A stretch of 64,000 bases of DNA, from contig CAMYYD010000003.1 in NCBI GenBank assembly GCA_947303395.1, positions 124,001 to 188,000 on the forward strand. Direction: 5' to 3'. A program made the translations under genes and the position numbers. This document shows, in pieces, positions 17,344 through 25,735 of this stretch. The notes below the pieces were generated by a model. It searched no databases. It was given only the letters and a program-made list of their open reading frames with translations, and was not told where the DNA came from. Within the stretch, counting starts at the first letter, position 1. Each line of letters opens with the position of its first letter. This DNA is from an uncultured Bacteroidales bacterium (GTDB lineage Bacteria > Bacteroidota > Bacteroidia > Bacteroidales > F082).

Positions 17344-19189
17344 CTTCTATAATTTTTTTATATCTTTTCAATGTGTCGATAATCTCACCTTTCTCGTCAA
17401 CAACCTTCACGCCGCCGTTTTTCACTGCAGTGTAGTTGTTTTTCGCCTTCGGGTATTTGTTCTGCAAGTCAAGCAGATACGGCACCGGAAAAAATCCGTC
17501 TTTAAAGACCTTGTACAAGCCTTCGGCGCTGTAAAGATTCGGTATGTTTTTCTCCAAAAGGTCAATAGCACCGCGGCATTCCGCATATAAGTTTTCTTCA
17601 CGGAACTTAACGTCGTCGTTGTATTTCATGTTCTCCACCAAGCCCATTTTTCTCATCTTACGATACTCGCGCAAAGCCGAAAGCGTAATCTTGATGCTTT
17701 CCTCAATGACCGGTGGCGTTGCCAGTCGCACAGCTTCCGAATAGCTCACCACGTGGATAATCTGCGGGCTATCGTCGTTTTCCGGCTCGATGTCATCCAT
17801 CAAAGCAGTCACAGCAGCCAGCTGAATCTTAGCTTTTTCAAGGTCTGGCGCAAAGTAATCGAGACCCGCGCGTAGCTGCAGACTGACTTTAAAGTCGCTG
17901 TCTTCCAACTCTCGCACCAATCGCAGCATCGTCCTGCCTTTGGCCAAATCTTGCACACCCAAAGTCTGCTTAGGTGTATTGAGCATATTTTGCAATATCA
18001 AGTGCTTGATACCCAATTTCTTAGCCATCTTTGCAGCCAAATAAGCCGAGATGACATACGTCGCGTCATCACCGCCACGGAACGCAAAATGATGCGGCAC
18101 GTTAGGCTCCAACGGCTTGCCTGTCGTCGCGATATATCTTATCGCCTCCAGATGCTCGCGAAGGTTCTCCAGCAAATCGTTATTGCCGCGACCGTCAAGC
18201 TCGCAGAACCACCAGAACGACAGCGCATGCCAAGAAATGTTCAGCGAACGCTCGTGCATCCGAGCCATCCAAGGAACATCTTTTGTTCCAGAATACGTCC
18301 TCACCAGCATCGGCTTGGCAAGCTCCGCAATCTCCTTGTATTCAATCTCCGAATTGATAGGAACGCCGCCGCCGTTATGCTTTCCTTCCCAGTTTTCACC
18401 AAAATTCGACTGCGTAAGCTGCGAACTACCAATAGAAAGCACATCAAGTAACCTTGTGGAAGCCAATTCTTTAACCCATGACTTGTATTCCTTAATCGCC
18501 TCCAACCTGTCAGGATTATATGGACCCGCATGCACTCGAATTATCGGCAGACTGTACTTTTGCTTGCAATATTCAAGCCTTTTGATGTATGTGTCATCAT
18601 TTGTGCCTGCTTCCTTATAACCATAATGGTCGGGAATTCCGACGTTTTTATACCGTTCTTCCTCGATAAGTTTCTTGGCAAAATCCCAACGTGATTTGTC
18701 ATATTGGTTGGTCTGGGTCAAAACGCTTGAAATCTTGTCTTTCGGAACGCCATAACGCGCCAGCGACTCTTCTGCCGTCTCATCACCAGGGAAATAAATC
18801 ACTTGATTTCCAAGCACTTTCTGCACCAAAACGCAGGTATCGGGCAGTCCGGCAAACGAAAACCCTTTGATAAGTCCGCCGTCTTCAAAGAACATATTGC
18901 TGCTTTTCAGCTGATAGAAAATATTGCAGAAATAATCTCTACCTTCAACAGGATCAAGGCGATAGCTGAAACTCAAACGCGAAATATTGTTGTCTTTTAT
19001 CCACTTGATAAGCAGTCCAAGATTATTCACTTTCCTAACATCCGAAGCTGCACACATCACCTCCGCCGGCGCGATAATGGTTTTGTAACCGCAGTCTCGC
19101 AGCAGATTCGACATCGTTGACATGCCCATGGTATGCACATCAACGTCAGTCTTCAAAAAACCGAAAATCTCGTTGTCAAGCAGTCGCAT
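17324..19189 (-). CDS. B12-dependent carbon-skeleton mutase, fused glutamate-mutase S-E type
   Basis: 621 aa. The N-terminus has the cobalamin-binding motif DVHTMG (residues 17-22, DxHxxG with the cobalt-ligating His19), then SRL (70-72) and GG (104-105), the spaced SxL and GG of B12 domains. The rest resembles the TIM-barrel E subunit of glutamate mutase: IRVHAGPYNPD, GKHNGGGVPIN, then a barrel core around 375-520. The total equals the sum of a MutS (about 137 aa) and a MutE (about 483 aa) chain. The family reaction interconverts glutamate and 3-methylaspartate by an adenosylcobalamin radical; the actual substrate here is unknown. It overlaps the opine-dehydrogenase-like gene by one base. 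Family assignment is by motif and length only. Confidence 0.7.
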   Translation of the reverse strand: MRLLDNEIFGFLKTDVDVHTMGMSTMSNLLRDCGYKTIIAPAEVMCAASDVRKVNNLGLLIKWIKDNNISRLSFSYRLDPVEGRDYFCNIFYQLKSSNMFFEDGGLIKGFSFAGLPDTCVLVQKVLGNQVIYFPGDETAEESLARYGVPKDKISSVLTQTNQYDKSRWDFAKKLIEEERYKNVGIPDHYGYKEAGTNDDTYIKRLEYCKQKYSLPIIRVHAGPYNPDRLEAIKEYKSWVKELASTRLLDVLSIGSSQLTQSNFGENWEGKHNGGGVPINSEIEYKEIAELAKPMLVRTYSGTKDVPWMARMHERSLNISWHALSFWWFCELDGRGNNDLLENLREHLEAIRYIATTGKPLEPNVPHHFAFRGGDDATYVISAYLAAKMAKKLGIKHLILQNMLNTPKQTLGVQDLAKGRTMLRLVRELEDSDFKVSLQLRAGLDYFAPDLEKAKIQLAAVTALMDDIEPENDDSPQIIHVVSYSEAVRLATPPVIEESIKITLSALREYRKMRKMGLVENMKYNDDVKFREENLYAECRGAIDLLEKNIPNLYSAEGLYKVFKDGFFPVPYLLDLQNKYPKAKNNYTAVKNGGVKVVDEKGEIIDTLKRYKKIIEDGGANI

Positions 19190-20256
19190 CAGTTAATTCT
19201 TTTTAATATTTCTTCAACATTCAAACCTCCAAATCCAAGGTTTTTCAAGTTTCTTCCTTCCTTTCGAAAATCTTTTTGCAGCAGTTCCGAGCAAATTGTT
19301 ATCGTCGCATCAATCAGTGGAGTGGGCACGCCTGCCGCCTTTCCAAACTCAGAAAATGGCACCAAACCCGTCGGAATGTCTTCAGTAATCTGTCGGCAGT
19401 CGATCTTTGTCGGAGCCAAAATCTCGTAATAAGCCGGGTTGTTTCGCATTCTTTCGCAAAGATTATCGCCTTTGATATCTTTGTATGCGTACGATACCCA
19501 ATCACTTGCAGAAATTATATCCAATCCGTAGGCTTTTGCTACCGCGATACGCTCAGCATCAACTTTTTCAATTAATCGGGCCAGACCCGGCGTCATCTCA
19601 CGGTAAAAATAGAACTGATTTCCGCGCTCGATTGCCGCCTCGTTAAACAGCACCACACATGGGTGAAACACCGCCCCAATGTTCTCGAAACTCGTCACCA
19701 GCACGTTTTTTGCCGCATAAAAACAGTCAAAAACATGCGAAAGCTTCTTCAAAACCACCTTTGTGTCCGACGAAGGATATGCCGAAACAAGTACTTTATC
19801 CTTCACACCGATGATGTTCACCAATCCAGTCTCCACAATGCGGCAGGCAAACACAAGTGTCTGAGTCTCAGCAAGATATATGCGTTTGTTAAATCCGTTT
19901 TCTTCCAATACGCGCTTAAACTCGATAGCACCGCCTGTCCTGCCTGGATTCAGCACAACAACTTGATTATCAGCAAGATACGAAAGCATTTGCTTAGCCA
20001 GAACCTTATGCGCGTTAGCTGTCACTGTCACCATAATGAGTTCAGCGCCTTCAATAGCTTTTCCTACATTTTCTGTTACCAATTTCGGTTTGCCGACACA
20101 TGTCATTCTGCCCTCAAGACGAATCTCGCCAAGCTCGTGCAGACGCTCAACAACCTCGGTTCTTGCCTCGCAAACGCACGCCTCATGCCCCTGCGACGCA
20201 AAATATCCGGCAAACGCCTGACCACCGTTTCCAGCTCCTATGACAGCAATTTTCAT
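19189..20256 (-). CDS. NAD(P)-dependent opine (octopine/nopaline) dehydrogenase-family protein
   Basis: 355 aa. The Rossmann motif GAGNGGQAFAG (7-17) binds NAD(P)H. The C-terminal half matches the octopine-dehydrogenase catalytic layout, including NIGAVFHPC with the expected His and a helical Asp/Ser-rich substrate domain. Family enzymes reductively join the amino group of an amino acid to a 2-keto acid, giving N-(1-carboxyalkyl) amino acids. Placed between the ATP-grasp and mutase genes (3-base gap and 1-base overlap), it probably acts on a shared intermediate. A plain 2-hydroxy-acid or 3-hydroxyacyl dehydrogenase is possible but less likely. Confidence 0.75.
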   Translation of the reverse strand: MKIAVIGAGNGGQAFAGYFASQGHEACVCEARTEVVERLHELGEIRLEGRMTCVGKPKLVTENVGKAIEGAELIMVTVTANAHKVLAKQMLSYLADNQVVVLNPGRTGGAIEFKRVLEENGFNKRIYLAETQTLVFACRIVETGLVNIIGVKDKVLVSAYPSSDTKVVLKKLSHVFDCFYAAKNVLVTSFENIGAVFHPCVVLFNEAAIERGNQFYFYREMTPGLARLIEKVDAERIAVAKAYGLDIISASDWVSYAYKDIKGDNLCERMRNNPAYYEILAPTKIDCRQITEDIPTGLVPFSEFGKAAGVPTPLIDATITICSELLQKDFRKEGRNLKNLGFGGLNVEEILKRIN

Positions 20257-20259
20257 ATC

Positions 20260-21471
20260 CTAATCGTTTATGTTGTGAATCATAATATCATTACCTTTAT
20301 CATCAATGATTTTCAATGTGTTATCAACCTGAGCAATCTTTTTCGCCATCTCATCCAAGGTGTCGGCAACCACAAGATATCCCATCACACGGTCGCCACT
20401 CGTCTCATGTTTAGTGATGAGATTATTCTCCATTTTATATTGAAAATCCTTGACTATCAAACCTTTACTTCTCACTTCCTCGCGTCCTTCGATCTTCACA
20501 AACAAGCCATTGTGACAATACACGTAATTCATCGTGGCGAATTTTACCATCTTTTTCGGATGAACTGCCGGTTTTGCACCGAAAATCCTATCGACATAAA
20601 TCTTCATGATGTCAACGCCTGTTATCGTTTCGATGAGTTTATGCTTCGAGCCGCCGCCCATGCGCGCGCTGAACTCAAGCACAAAAAACTCGCCTTCATG
20701 AAGAATCAGCTGCACCAGCAACGGAGTGTCCTTCAAATCAAAGGCTTTCGCGATCTTTGCAGCTATCTCCACCAACTTTTTTTCCTGATTTTCATTGATT
20801 ACAGGATAATAACTCTGCGTTATCGTGAACGAATTAGTGTTTTTTATCTTCTTCGACTGTGTCGCGCATAAAAACTTCACCGTCTCGCCCTGGATGTAAA
20901 AGTCAGCCGACACCTCCTCTCCCGACTTAAACTCCTCAATGACAGCGGTCTTCGTCCTGCTGCAATCTATCGCCTCCGCTAACGCTCCGGCGAAATCATC
21001 AGTCTCCTCAACCCTTTTCACACCCTTCGACGAGTTGCAGTCAACAGGCTTTACCACCAACGGATAACGGAAACCTTTCGCAGCAAACAAATCGACTTTG
21101 TCAACGATGGCGTATCGCGCCGTAGGGATGCCATTGTCCATCATCACCTTCTTCATGAACGATTTGTTCGTGACATTCAAAGCTGTTTTGTAAGAGATGT
21201 ATGTGGGCAATCCAAGCTCCTCCGAAACCTTCGCAACTGTCAGCAAAGCCTGGTCAGTGCAAGCGGTACAAATCATATCGACTTTCTCCGAAAGCGCTAT
21301 CTCCCTCACTTTTTCGACGTCGAGAGTACTTTCCTGAATGTGCTTGTCGGCATATTTTTTCGCCGGCGGATTGGCATAATAATCGACCAAGACGACCTCA
21401 TGTCCTCTGCTTTTTATCTCGTTTATCAAATCAATCTGGTCGCTTCCGCCAGCCAAAACCAATATTTTCAT
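20260..21471 (-). CDS. ATP-grasp carboxylate-amine ligase
   Basis: 403 aa with the three-part ATP-grasp plan: N-terminal Rossmann-like domain starting KILVLAGGSDQID, the central ATP lid with PLVVKPVDCNSSKGVKRV, and the metal/catalytic core ending FFVLEFSARMGGGSKHKLIE. These enzymes activate a carboxylate as acyl phosphate and join it to an amine. The closest general type is the amino-acid ligase/CarB-like branch. In this operon the likely amine acceptor is a 4-amino sugar or amino acid, but that is inference. Its start overlaps the aminotransferase stop by 4 bases. Confidence 0.85.
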   Translation of the reverse strand: MKILVLAGGSDQIDLINEIKSRGHEVVLVDYYANPPAKKYADKHIQESTLDVEKVREIALSEKVDMICTACTDQALLTVAKVSEELGLPTYISYKTALNVTNKSFMKKVMMDNGIPTARYAIVDKVDLFAAKGFRYPLVVKPVDCNSSKGVKRVEETDDFAGALAEAIDCSRTKTAVIEEFKSGEEVSADFYIQGETVKFLCATQSKKIKNTNSFTITQSYYPVINENQEKKLVEIAAKIAKAFDLKDTPLLVQLILHEGEFFVLEFSARMGGGSKHKLIETITGVDIMKIYVDRIFGAKPAVHPKKMVKFATMNYVYCHNGLFVKIEGREEVRSKGLIVKDFQYKMENNLITKHETSGDRVMGYLVVADTLDEMAKKIAQVDNTLKIIDDKGNDIMIHNIND

Positions 21472-22577
21472 ATCTTCTTAATTAGTTCAATGATTCTCTC
21501 AACATCTTGATTTTCAAGACCATAGTATATCGGCAGACACAAAACCTGTTCAGCAATTCTTGTCGCGACAGGAATATTTTCAGGCCGTGCCGACTCCAAA
21601 TCCTTGTACATCATAAATTGCGAAATCAGCGGGTAGAAATACCTTCTGCCGTAAATGTTTTCCTCCTGAAGCTTGAAATACAAAGCATCGCGCGATATTC
21701 CGTATTCTTTCTCTTCAATGAAAATCGGGAAATAAGAATAGTTATTTCTAACTCCTTGAGGCTCAGCAAGTAACCTCACTCCAGAAACATCTTTTAGACC
21801 TTCACGATACATATCGGAAATCACTTTTCGAACCTCAATCGCCTGGTCAACCTGCTTCAAATTCAACAGTCCGAAAGCCGCTCTCACCTCGTCCATCTTG
21901 CTGTTGATGCCAGGCGCCAGCACCGTCGTCTCGCCTGCAAAGCCGAAGTTCTTCAAAAAGTCGATTTTCTGCTTCATCTCAGCGCTCCTCACCACCAACG
22001 CGCCGCCTTCCAATGTGTTGTAAACCTTCGTCGCATGGAAACTCAGCGTTGACATATCTCCATATTCCAAAATCGATTTTCCATTGATTTTCACTCCGAA
22101 AGTATGCGCCGCGTCATAAATAACCTTCAAATTATGTTTCTCCGCAATCGCCTGTATTTTCTCAACATCACAAGGAATGCCATAGCAATGCACAGGCATT
22201 ATCGCTGTTGTTTTTTCATTTATCGCCGCCTCGATTTTTCCAGGATCGAGATTACATGTTTTAGGGTCAATATCAACAAAAACAGGCTTAATTCCGTTCC
22301 ACAAAAGCGAATGTGTCGTCGCCACAAAGCTGTACGGCGTCGTAATCACCTCGCCATGAATATCAAGCGCCTGCAATGCCGTGATGAGCGGCAATGTCCC
22401 GTTCGTAAACAGGCTGATAAACTCCACACCGAGATACTCCGCCAGCTTCTTCTCCAGCTCTTTGTGGTAAAAGCCATTGTTCGTGACCCATTTTCTGTCC
22501 CAAATATCCTCAAGATATGGGATAAACTCCTGTAAATCAGGGAGTAACGGCGATGTGACAGTTATCTTTTTATTCAT
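21468..22577 (-). CDS. PLP-dependent sugar aminotransferase (DegT/DnrJ/EryC1; VioA-like)
   Basis: 369 aa. The PLP-binding Lys184 is in FHATKVYNTLEGG, and the PLP-ring Asp155 in YDAAH. The N-terminus (PLLPDLQEFIPYL, then WVTNNG) resembles VioA, which aminates dTDP-4-keto-6-deoxyglucose at C4 to give dTDP-Qui4N. The substrate would come from RmlB, encoded at 40570-41703. Another 3- or 4-keto sugar is possible (for example the WbpE reaction). First of the four-gene modification block; overlaps the flippase stop by 4 bases. Confidence 0.88.
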   Translation of the reverse strand: MNKKITVTSPLLPDLQEFIPYLEDIWDRKWVTNNGFYHKELEKKLAEYLGVEFISLFTNGTLPLITALQALDIHGEVITTPYSFVATTHSLLWNGIKPVFVDIDPKTCNLDPGKIEAAINEKTTAIMPVHCYGIPCDVEKIQAIAEKHNLKVIYDAAHTFGVKINGKSILEYGDMSTLSFHATKVYNTLEGGALVVRSAEMKQKIDFLKNFGFAGETTVLAPGINSKMDEVRAAFGLLNLKQVDQAIEVRKVISDMYREGLKDVSGVRLLAEPQGVRNNYSYFPIFIEEKEYGISRDALYFKLQEENIYGRRYFYPLISQFMMYKDLESARPENIPVATRIAEQVLCLPIYYGLENQDVERIIELIKKI

Positions 22578-24025
22578 TTCCCGCTTTTTTTGATATAACC
22601 CATTAAAATATTCTTAAGTTCCTGATATTCAGATAGTTTCAACATCTCACACATACCAATCATCAAGCCGAATCCTACGATAAGTTGAAGAGGGAATATC
22701 ACGAAAGCCGATATTTGCAGATACGACATTGCGAAAACCACCACCGCCATCACAGCAGCAATCAAAAACGACGGAATAACATCCCTGACCTGTTCTCTGC
22801 AAGGATAGCCGATCTCCCTTCCGGAAAAATGCCCGTTGAGATAATAGGCGATAAACCCAGTAAACACACTGCCAATCAGCATCCAATTGATGTTGATGAA
22901 GATTCCCAGCAAAATCGGTCCAACTGCTATCGTTTTTTTCACAATTTCCAAAATCAGATAGACATCGGAGCGGCCTTTGACCTGTAACATATTGAGATTC
23001 AATGCATGAAGCGGATAAAGCATGCCAGAGAAACAAATTATTTGCAGATATGGCACACATGGCAGCCATTGCTCGCCGATAAACACCAAAATCATCGGCT
23101 TTGCCACCGCCGCAAGCCCAAGCATGCAAGGGAACGTCACCAACATCGTGGTTTTAATCACCTTCCGATACGCCTGTTTCAAACGTTCTTTCTCGTCCTG
23201 AATCTTACTCAGCGCCGGATAGCTCACACGATGCACCACCGCCGTCAGGTTGCTTGAGAAAATCTGGTTAAACTGCTCTGCCCTCGTGTAATGTCCCAGC
23301 GTCTCCGCGCTATAGCATTTGCCAATCACCACCTGATAAATCTGTTTCCAAATAGTGTCGATCAGTCCCGAAACCAGCAGTTTCCAACCAAAACCGAACA
23401 ATTCCTTGAAACTCTTTCCAGAAACAGTGAGCCCTGGCCTCCATTTGTTGAAAATCCACAGAAACACGCTGTTCATCAGCTGCCGCGATATTTGCTGACC
23501 CACCAAACTCCACACTCCGTAGCCCATTATTGCCATCCCGATACCGACCACGCCACTCACTATAGAAGCTATCAGCGACACCTTCATCTGCATCTTGAAA
23601 TCAATGTTTTTCACCAAAATCGTTCGCTGAATTATCGCGAAAGCATTGATAATCACTATCGAAGCCATCACTTTGGTGACTGGCACAAGTATCGGTATCT
23701 TAAAATAAGCACTTATCGCATTCGCCGAGAAATACAAGATGAAAAACAGCAACACGCTTATCATCAAGTTGAAGAAAAACACCGTGTTGTAGTCCGTGTC
23801 GTCAGCGTCGTTTTTCCTAATCAGAGCATTCGAAAAGCCGCTGTCAACGATGCTGTTGAACACCGCAATAAAAATCATGATGATTCCAATAACACCATAT
23901 TCCTGAGGCGTTAAAAGTCGCGCCAAAACAAGTCCAACAAGGAACGTGATGCCCGAACCTGCCAGATTGTCGGCCAGACTCCAAAACGAGCCAGATAAGG
24001 TCTTATTTCTTAGAGAATCAATCAT
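22574..24025 (-). CDS. Polysaccharide flippase (Wzx/PST type)
   Basis: 483 aa with about 12-14 hydrophobic helices and no signal peptide. The N-terminus (SFWSLADNLAGSGITFLVGLVLARLL opening) and LLTPQEYGVIGI are the hallmark of the PST/MOP exporters that move undecaprenyl-linked repeat units across the inner membrane. Central RAEQFNQIFSSNLTAVVHRVSYPALSKI is also characteristic. It lies 3 bases after the Wzi-like gene. Confidence 0.92.
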   Translation of the reverse strand: MIDSLRNKTLSGSFWSLADNLAGSGITFLVGLVLARLLTPQEYGVIGIIMIFIAVFNSIVDSGFSNALIRKNDADDTDYNTVFFFNLMISVLLFFILYFSANAISAYFKIPILVPVTKVMASIVIINAFAIIQRTILVKNIDFKMQMKVSLIASIVSGVVGIGMAIMGYGVWSLVGQQISRQLMNSVFLWIFNKWRPGLTVSGKSFKELFGFGWKLLVSGLIDTIWKQIYQVVIGKCYSAETLGHYTRAEQFNQIFSSNLTAVVHRVSYPALSKIQDEKERLKQAYRKVIKTTMLVTFPCMLGLAAVAKPMILVFIGEQWLPCVPYLQIICFSGMLYPLHALNLNMLQVKGRSDVYLILEIVKKTIAVGPILLGIFININWMLIGSVFTGFIAYYLNGHFSGREIGYPCREQVRDVIPSFLIAAVMAVVVFAMSYLQISAFVIFPLQLIVGFGLMIGMCEMLKLSEYQELKNILMGYIKKSGK

Positions 24026-24028
24026 TTA

Positions 24029-25735
24029 TCAAAAATCGTAATACTTTCTGTCCAAACTTGTCCTGATGCCGAAGCTAAAGATAAAAGCATTCTGATTATC
24101 AAGACCTTGCGCTTTTAAACTACGATGTGTCACTTCAGCGAAAATGTTCATGCTGTACGCCGGATTCACCAGATACGACACTATGAAATCGTTCATCATC
24201 AGAGTGGTTTTTCTTCCAGTCAGCAGATAATGACCGTTGTATGTGTCATGACCGTTTTCATCCCAGTCCAAAGGAATTGCGGTATGGTAGTCATTGTAAA
24301 CATTATGCCCGTAATTGGCCCAAACGTTGTTTTCAACATCCCAGTCGTCGCCATATTGTCCATAGTTTAGTTTATACTGGAAATACCATCGATTCCAGTT
24401 GTATTGCGCTCTTGCCACCATCTCCCAAAGGTTTCCGCCCCAAGGATGCGCCAACGGCTCATTGTAATGTGCGTAATTGTCTTCTCCAACTGAGTTTTCA
24501 GTGCCTTGTGGCGTGTGAGAATACATATATGGTCTCACGATATTGCCTTCCAACTGCAAAAACAGATTTTTCACGCCGAAGCAGTCATAGCTCTTAACAC
24601 CAAGTTGATACGACTGTTTGTTCGCCGAATACCCTTTAAATGCTATAAATCTTTTCACAGTCATCTCATCGAGGACAAACTGTCCGTAAATGGTTGTGTG
24701 CTTTCCAATGATAAAACTTGCATTCAAACCTAAAACTGCATTGTCTGGTGAATGTCCTGCATAATATTCAGCTGAACGCAGGAAAATAATCGGGTTAATG
24801 TATTGAAAATCAAAGCCACGACGCATATCGATAGTCGTATATGTCGAGTCGTTGACCATCACCTGCTGATGTGTCTGTGCCGCCGACATCACAGCATCGA
24901 AAAAGCCGATATTGAGTCGTTTTGTGACCGCAAAATCAAGATAATGAATCACCGCCCACTTGCGAGCATAGGTGTTGTCGGCCAAAACAGTGTTACGGTC
25001 GGTCATCTGGGCATACAGGCATGTGTACTGAATGCGCCAGAAATCGGCTCTCACCTTGAAATACGGATAGTTTGCGGCATTGTCGGATAGCATCATCGAG
25101 CGATATCCGTCGCCGATGAAATTCTTGCCGTAGCCCAACGTGGCATCAATCCATTTCAGCGGACGATAGGAAATGTAAGCCGCCGCATTGGTATAGTCTC
25201 TTCCGTTTTTCTTGAAATGATTCGCAAATCCTTGTCCCGGAATGACTTTCACCGTCTCACAGTAGTTGTCAATATATTCCGGAAAAACCGCCTGATTTTC
25301 GCGTGCATTGGCATAAAAAGCGAATTTTTTGCCCAATGTTCCTTTTATTTCAGCGCCTCTGGTGTTGACCCAAGTTGTTCTGTGTCCGTCAGAGCCAACC
25401 TGAAAATCGATATATGGATTGATTGCGAAATAAATCTCGTCGTTTTTCATCCTGACGAAGTCGTCATTCAAAACGGAATTCCAAATATAATTCGAAAACT
25501 TGCCTTTTCTGTTGACTTGAATGCGATATAACTCATTGATACTATCGAGTTTAATAATCCCATTAAACTGTGATTCCGACCATCCTCTCAATGCAGTGTG
25601 GAAGATGTAATCAGAGCTGTATGCGGCAGCCTCAACCTCCATGTGATAGTCGTTGTTCAAAGGAATCTGCAGCTCCTGGGCTTTCGCTGTAAAACCAAGT
25701 AAAACCAGAGAAATTATAAAAAAATACTTTTTCAT
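24029..25735 (-). CDS. Outer-membrane barrel, Wzi/RemB-like capsule assembly protein
   Basis: 568 aa with a cleavable signal peptide (about 1-19, ending AKAQ). The block GYGKNFIGDGYRSMMLSD (about 200-217) closely resembles RemB of flavobacterial gliding loci and the Wzi family, which anchor or assemble surface polysaccharide. The rest is amphipathic strands ending in an aromatic residue (YYDF), the usual barrel terminus. Inferred role: surface attachment of the polymer. It shares a 4-base overlap with the polymerase gene. No TonB box. Confidence 0.78.
   Translation of the reverse strand: MKKYFFIISLVLLGFTAKAQELQIPLNNDYHMEVEAAAYSSDYIFHTALRGWSESQFNGIIKLDSINELYRIQVNRKGKFSNYIWNSVLNDDFVRMKNDEIYFAINPYIDFQVGSDGHRTTWVNTRGAEIKGTLGKKFAFYANARENQAVFPEYIDNYCETVKVIPGQGFANHFKKNGRDYTNAAAYISYRPLKWIDATLGYGKNFIGDGYRSMMLSDNAANYPYFKVRADFWRIQYTCLYAQMTDRNTVLADNTYARKWAVIHYLDFAVTKRLNIGFFDAVMSAAQTHQQVMVNDSTYTTIDMRRGFDFQYINPIIFLRSAEYYAGHSPDNAVLGLNASFIIGKHTTIYGQFVLDEMTVKRFIAFKGYSANKQSYQLGVKSYDCFGVKNLFLQLEGNIVRPYMYSHTPQGTENSVGEDNYAHYNEPLAHPWGGNLWEMVARAQYNWNRWYFQYKLNYGQYGDDWDVENNVWANYGHNVYNDYHTAIPLDWDENGHDTYNGHYLLTGRKTTLMMNDFIVSYLVNPAYSMNIFAEVTHRSLKAQGLDNQNAFIFSFGIRTSLDRKYYDF

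Noticed and set aside
19663..20871. 402-aa plus-strand open frame opposite the opine dehydrogenase and ATP-grasp genes
   Set aside because: Composition is rich in His, Arg and Cys with no domain; it is a shadow of two well-supported minus-strand genes.
23291..23914. 207-aa plus-strand frame inside the flippase gene
   Set aside because: His/Arg/Tyr-rich shadow with no start signal or family.
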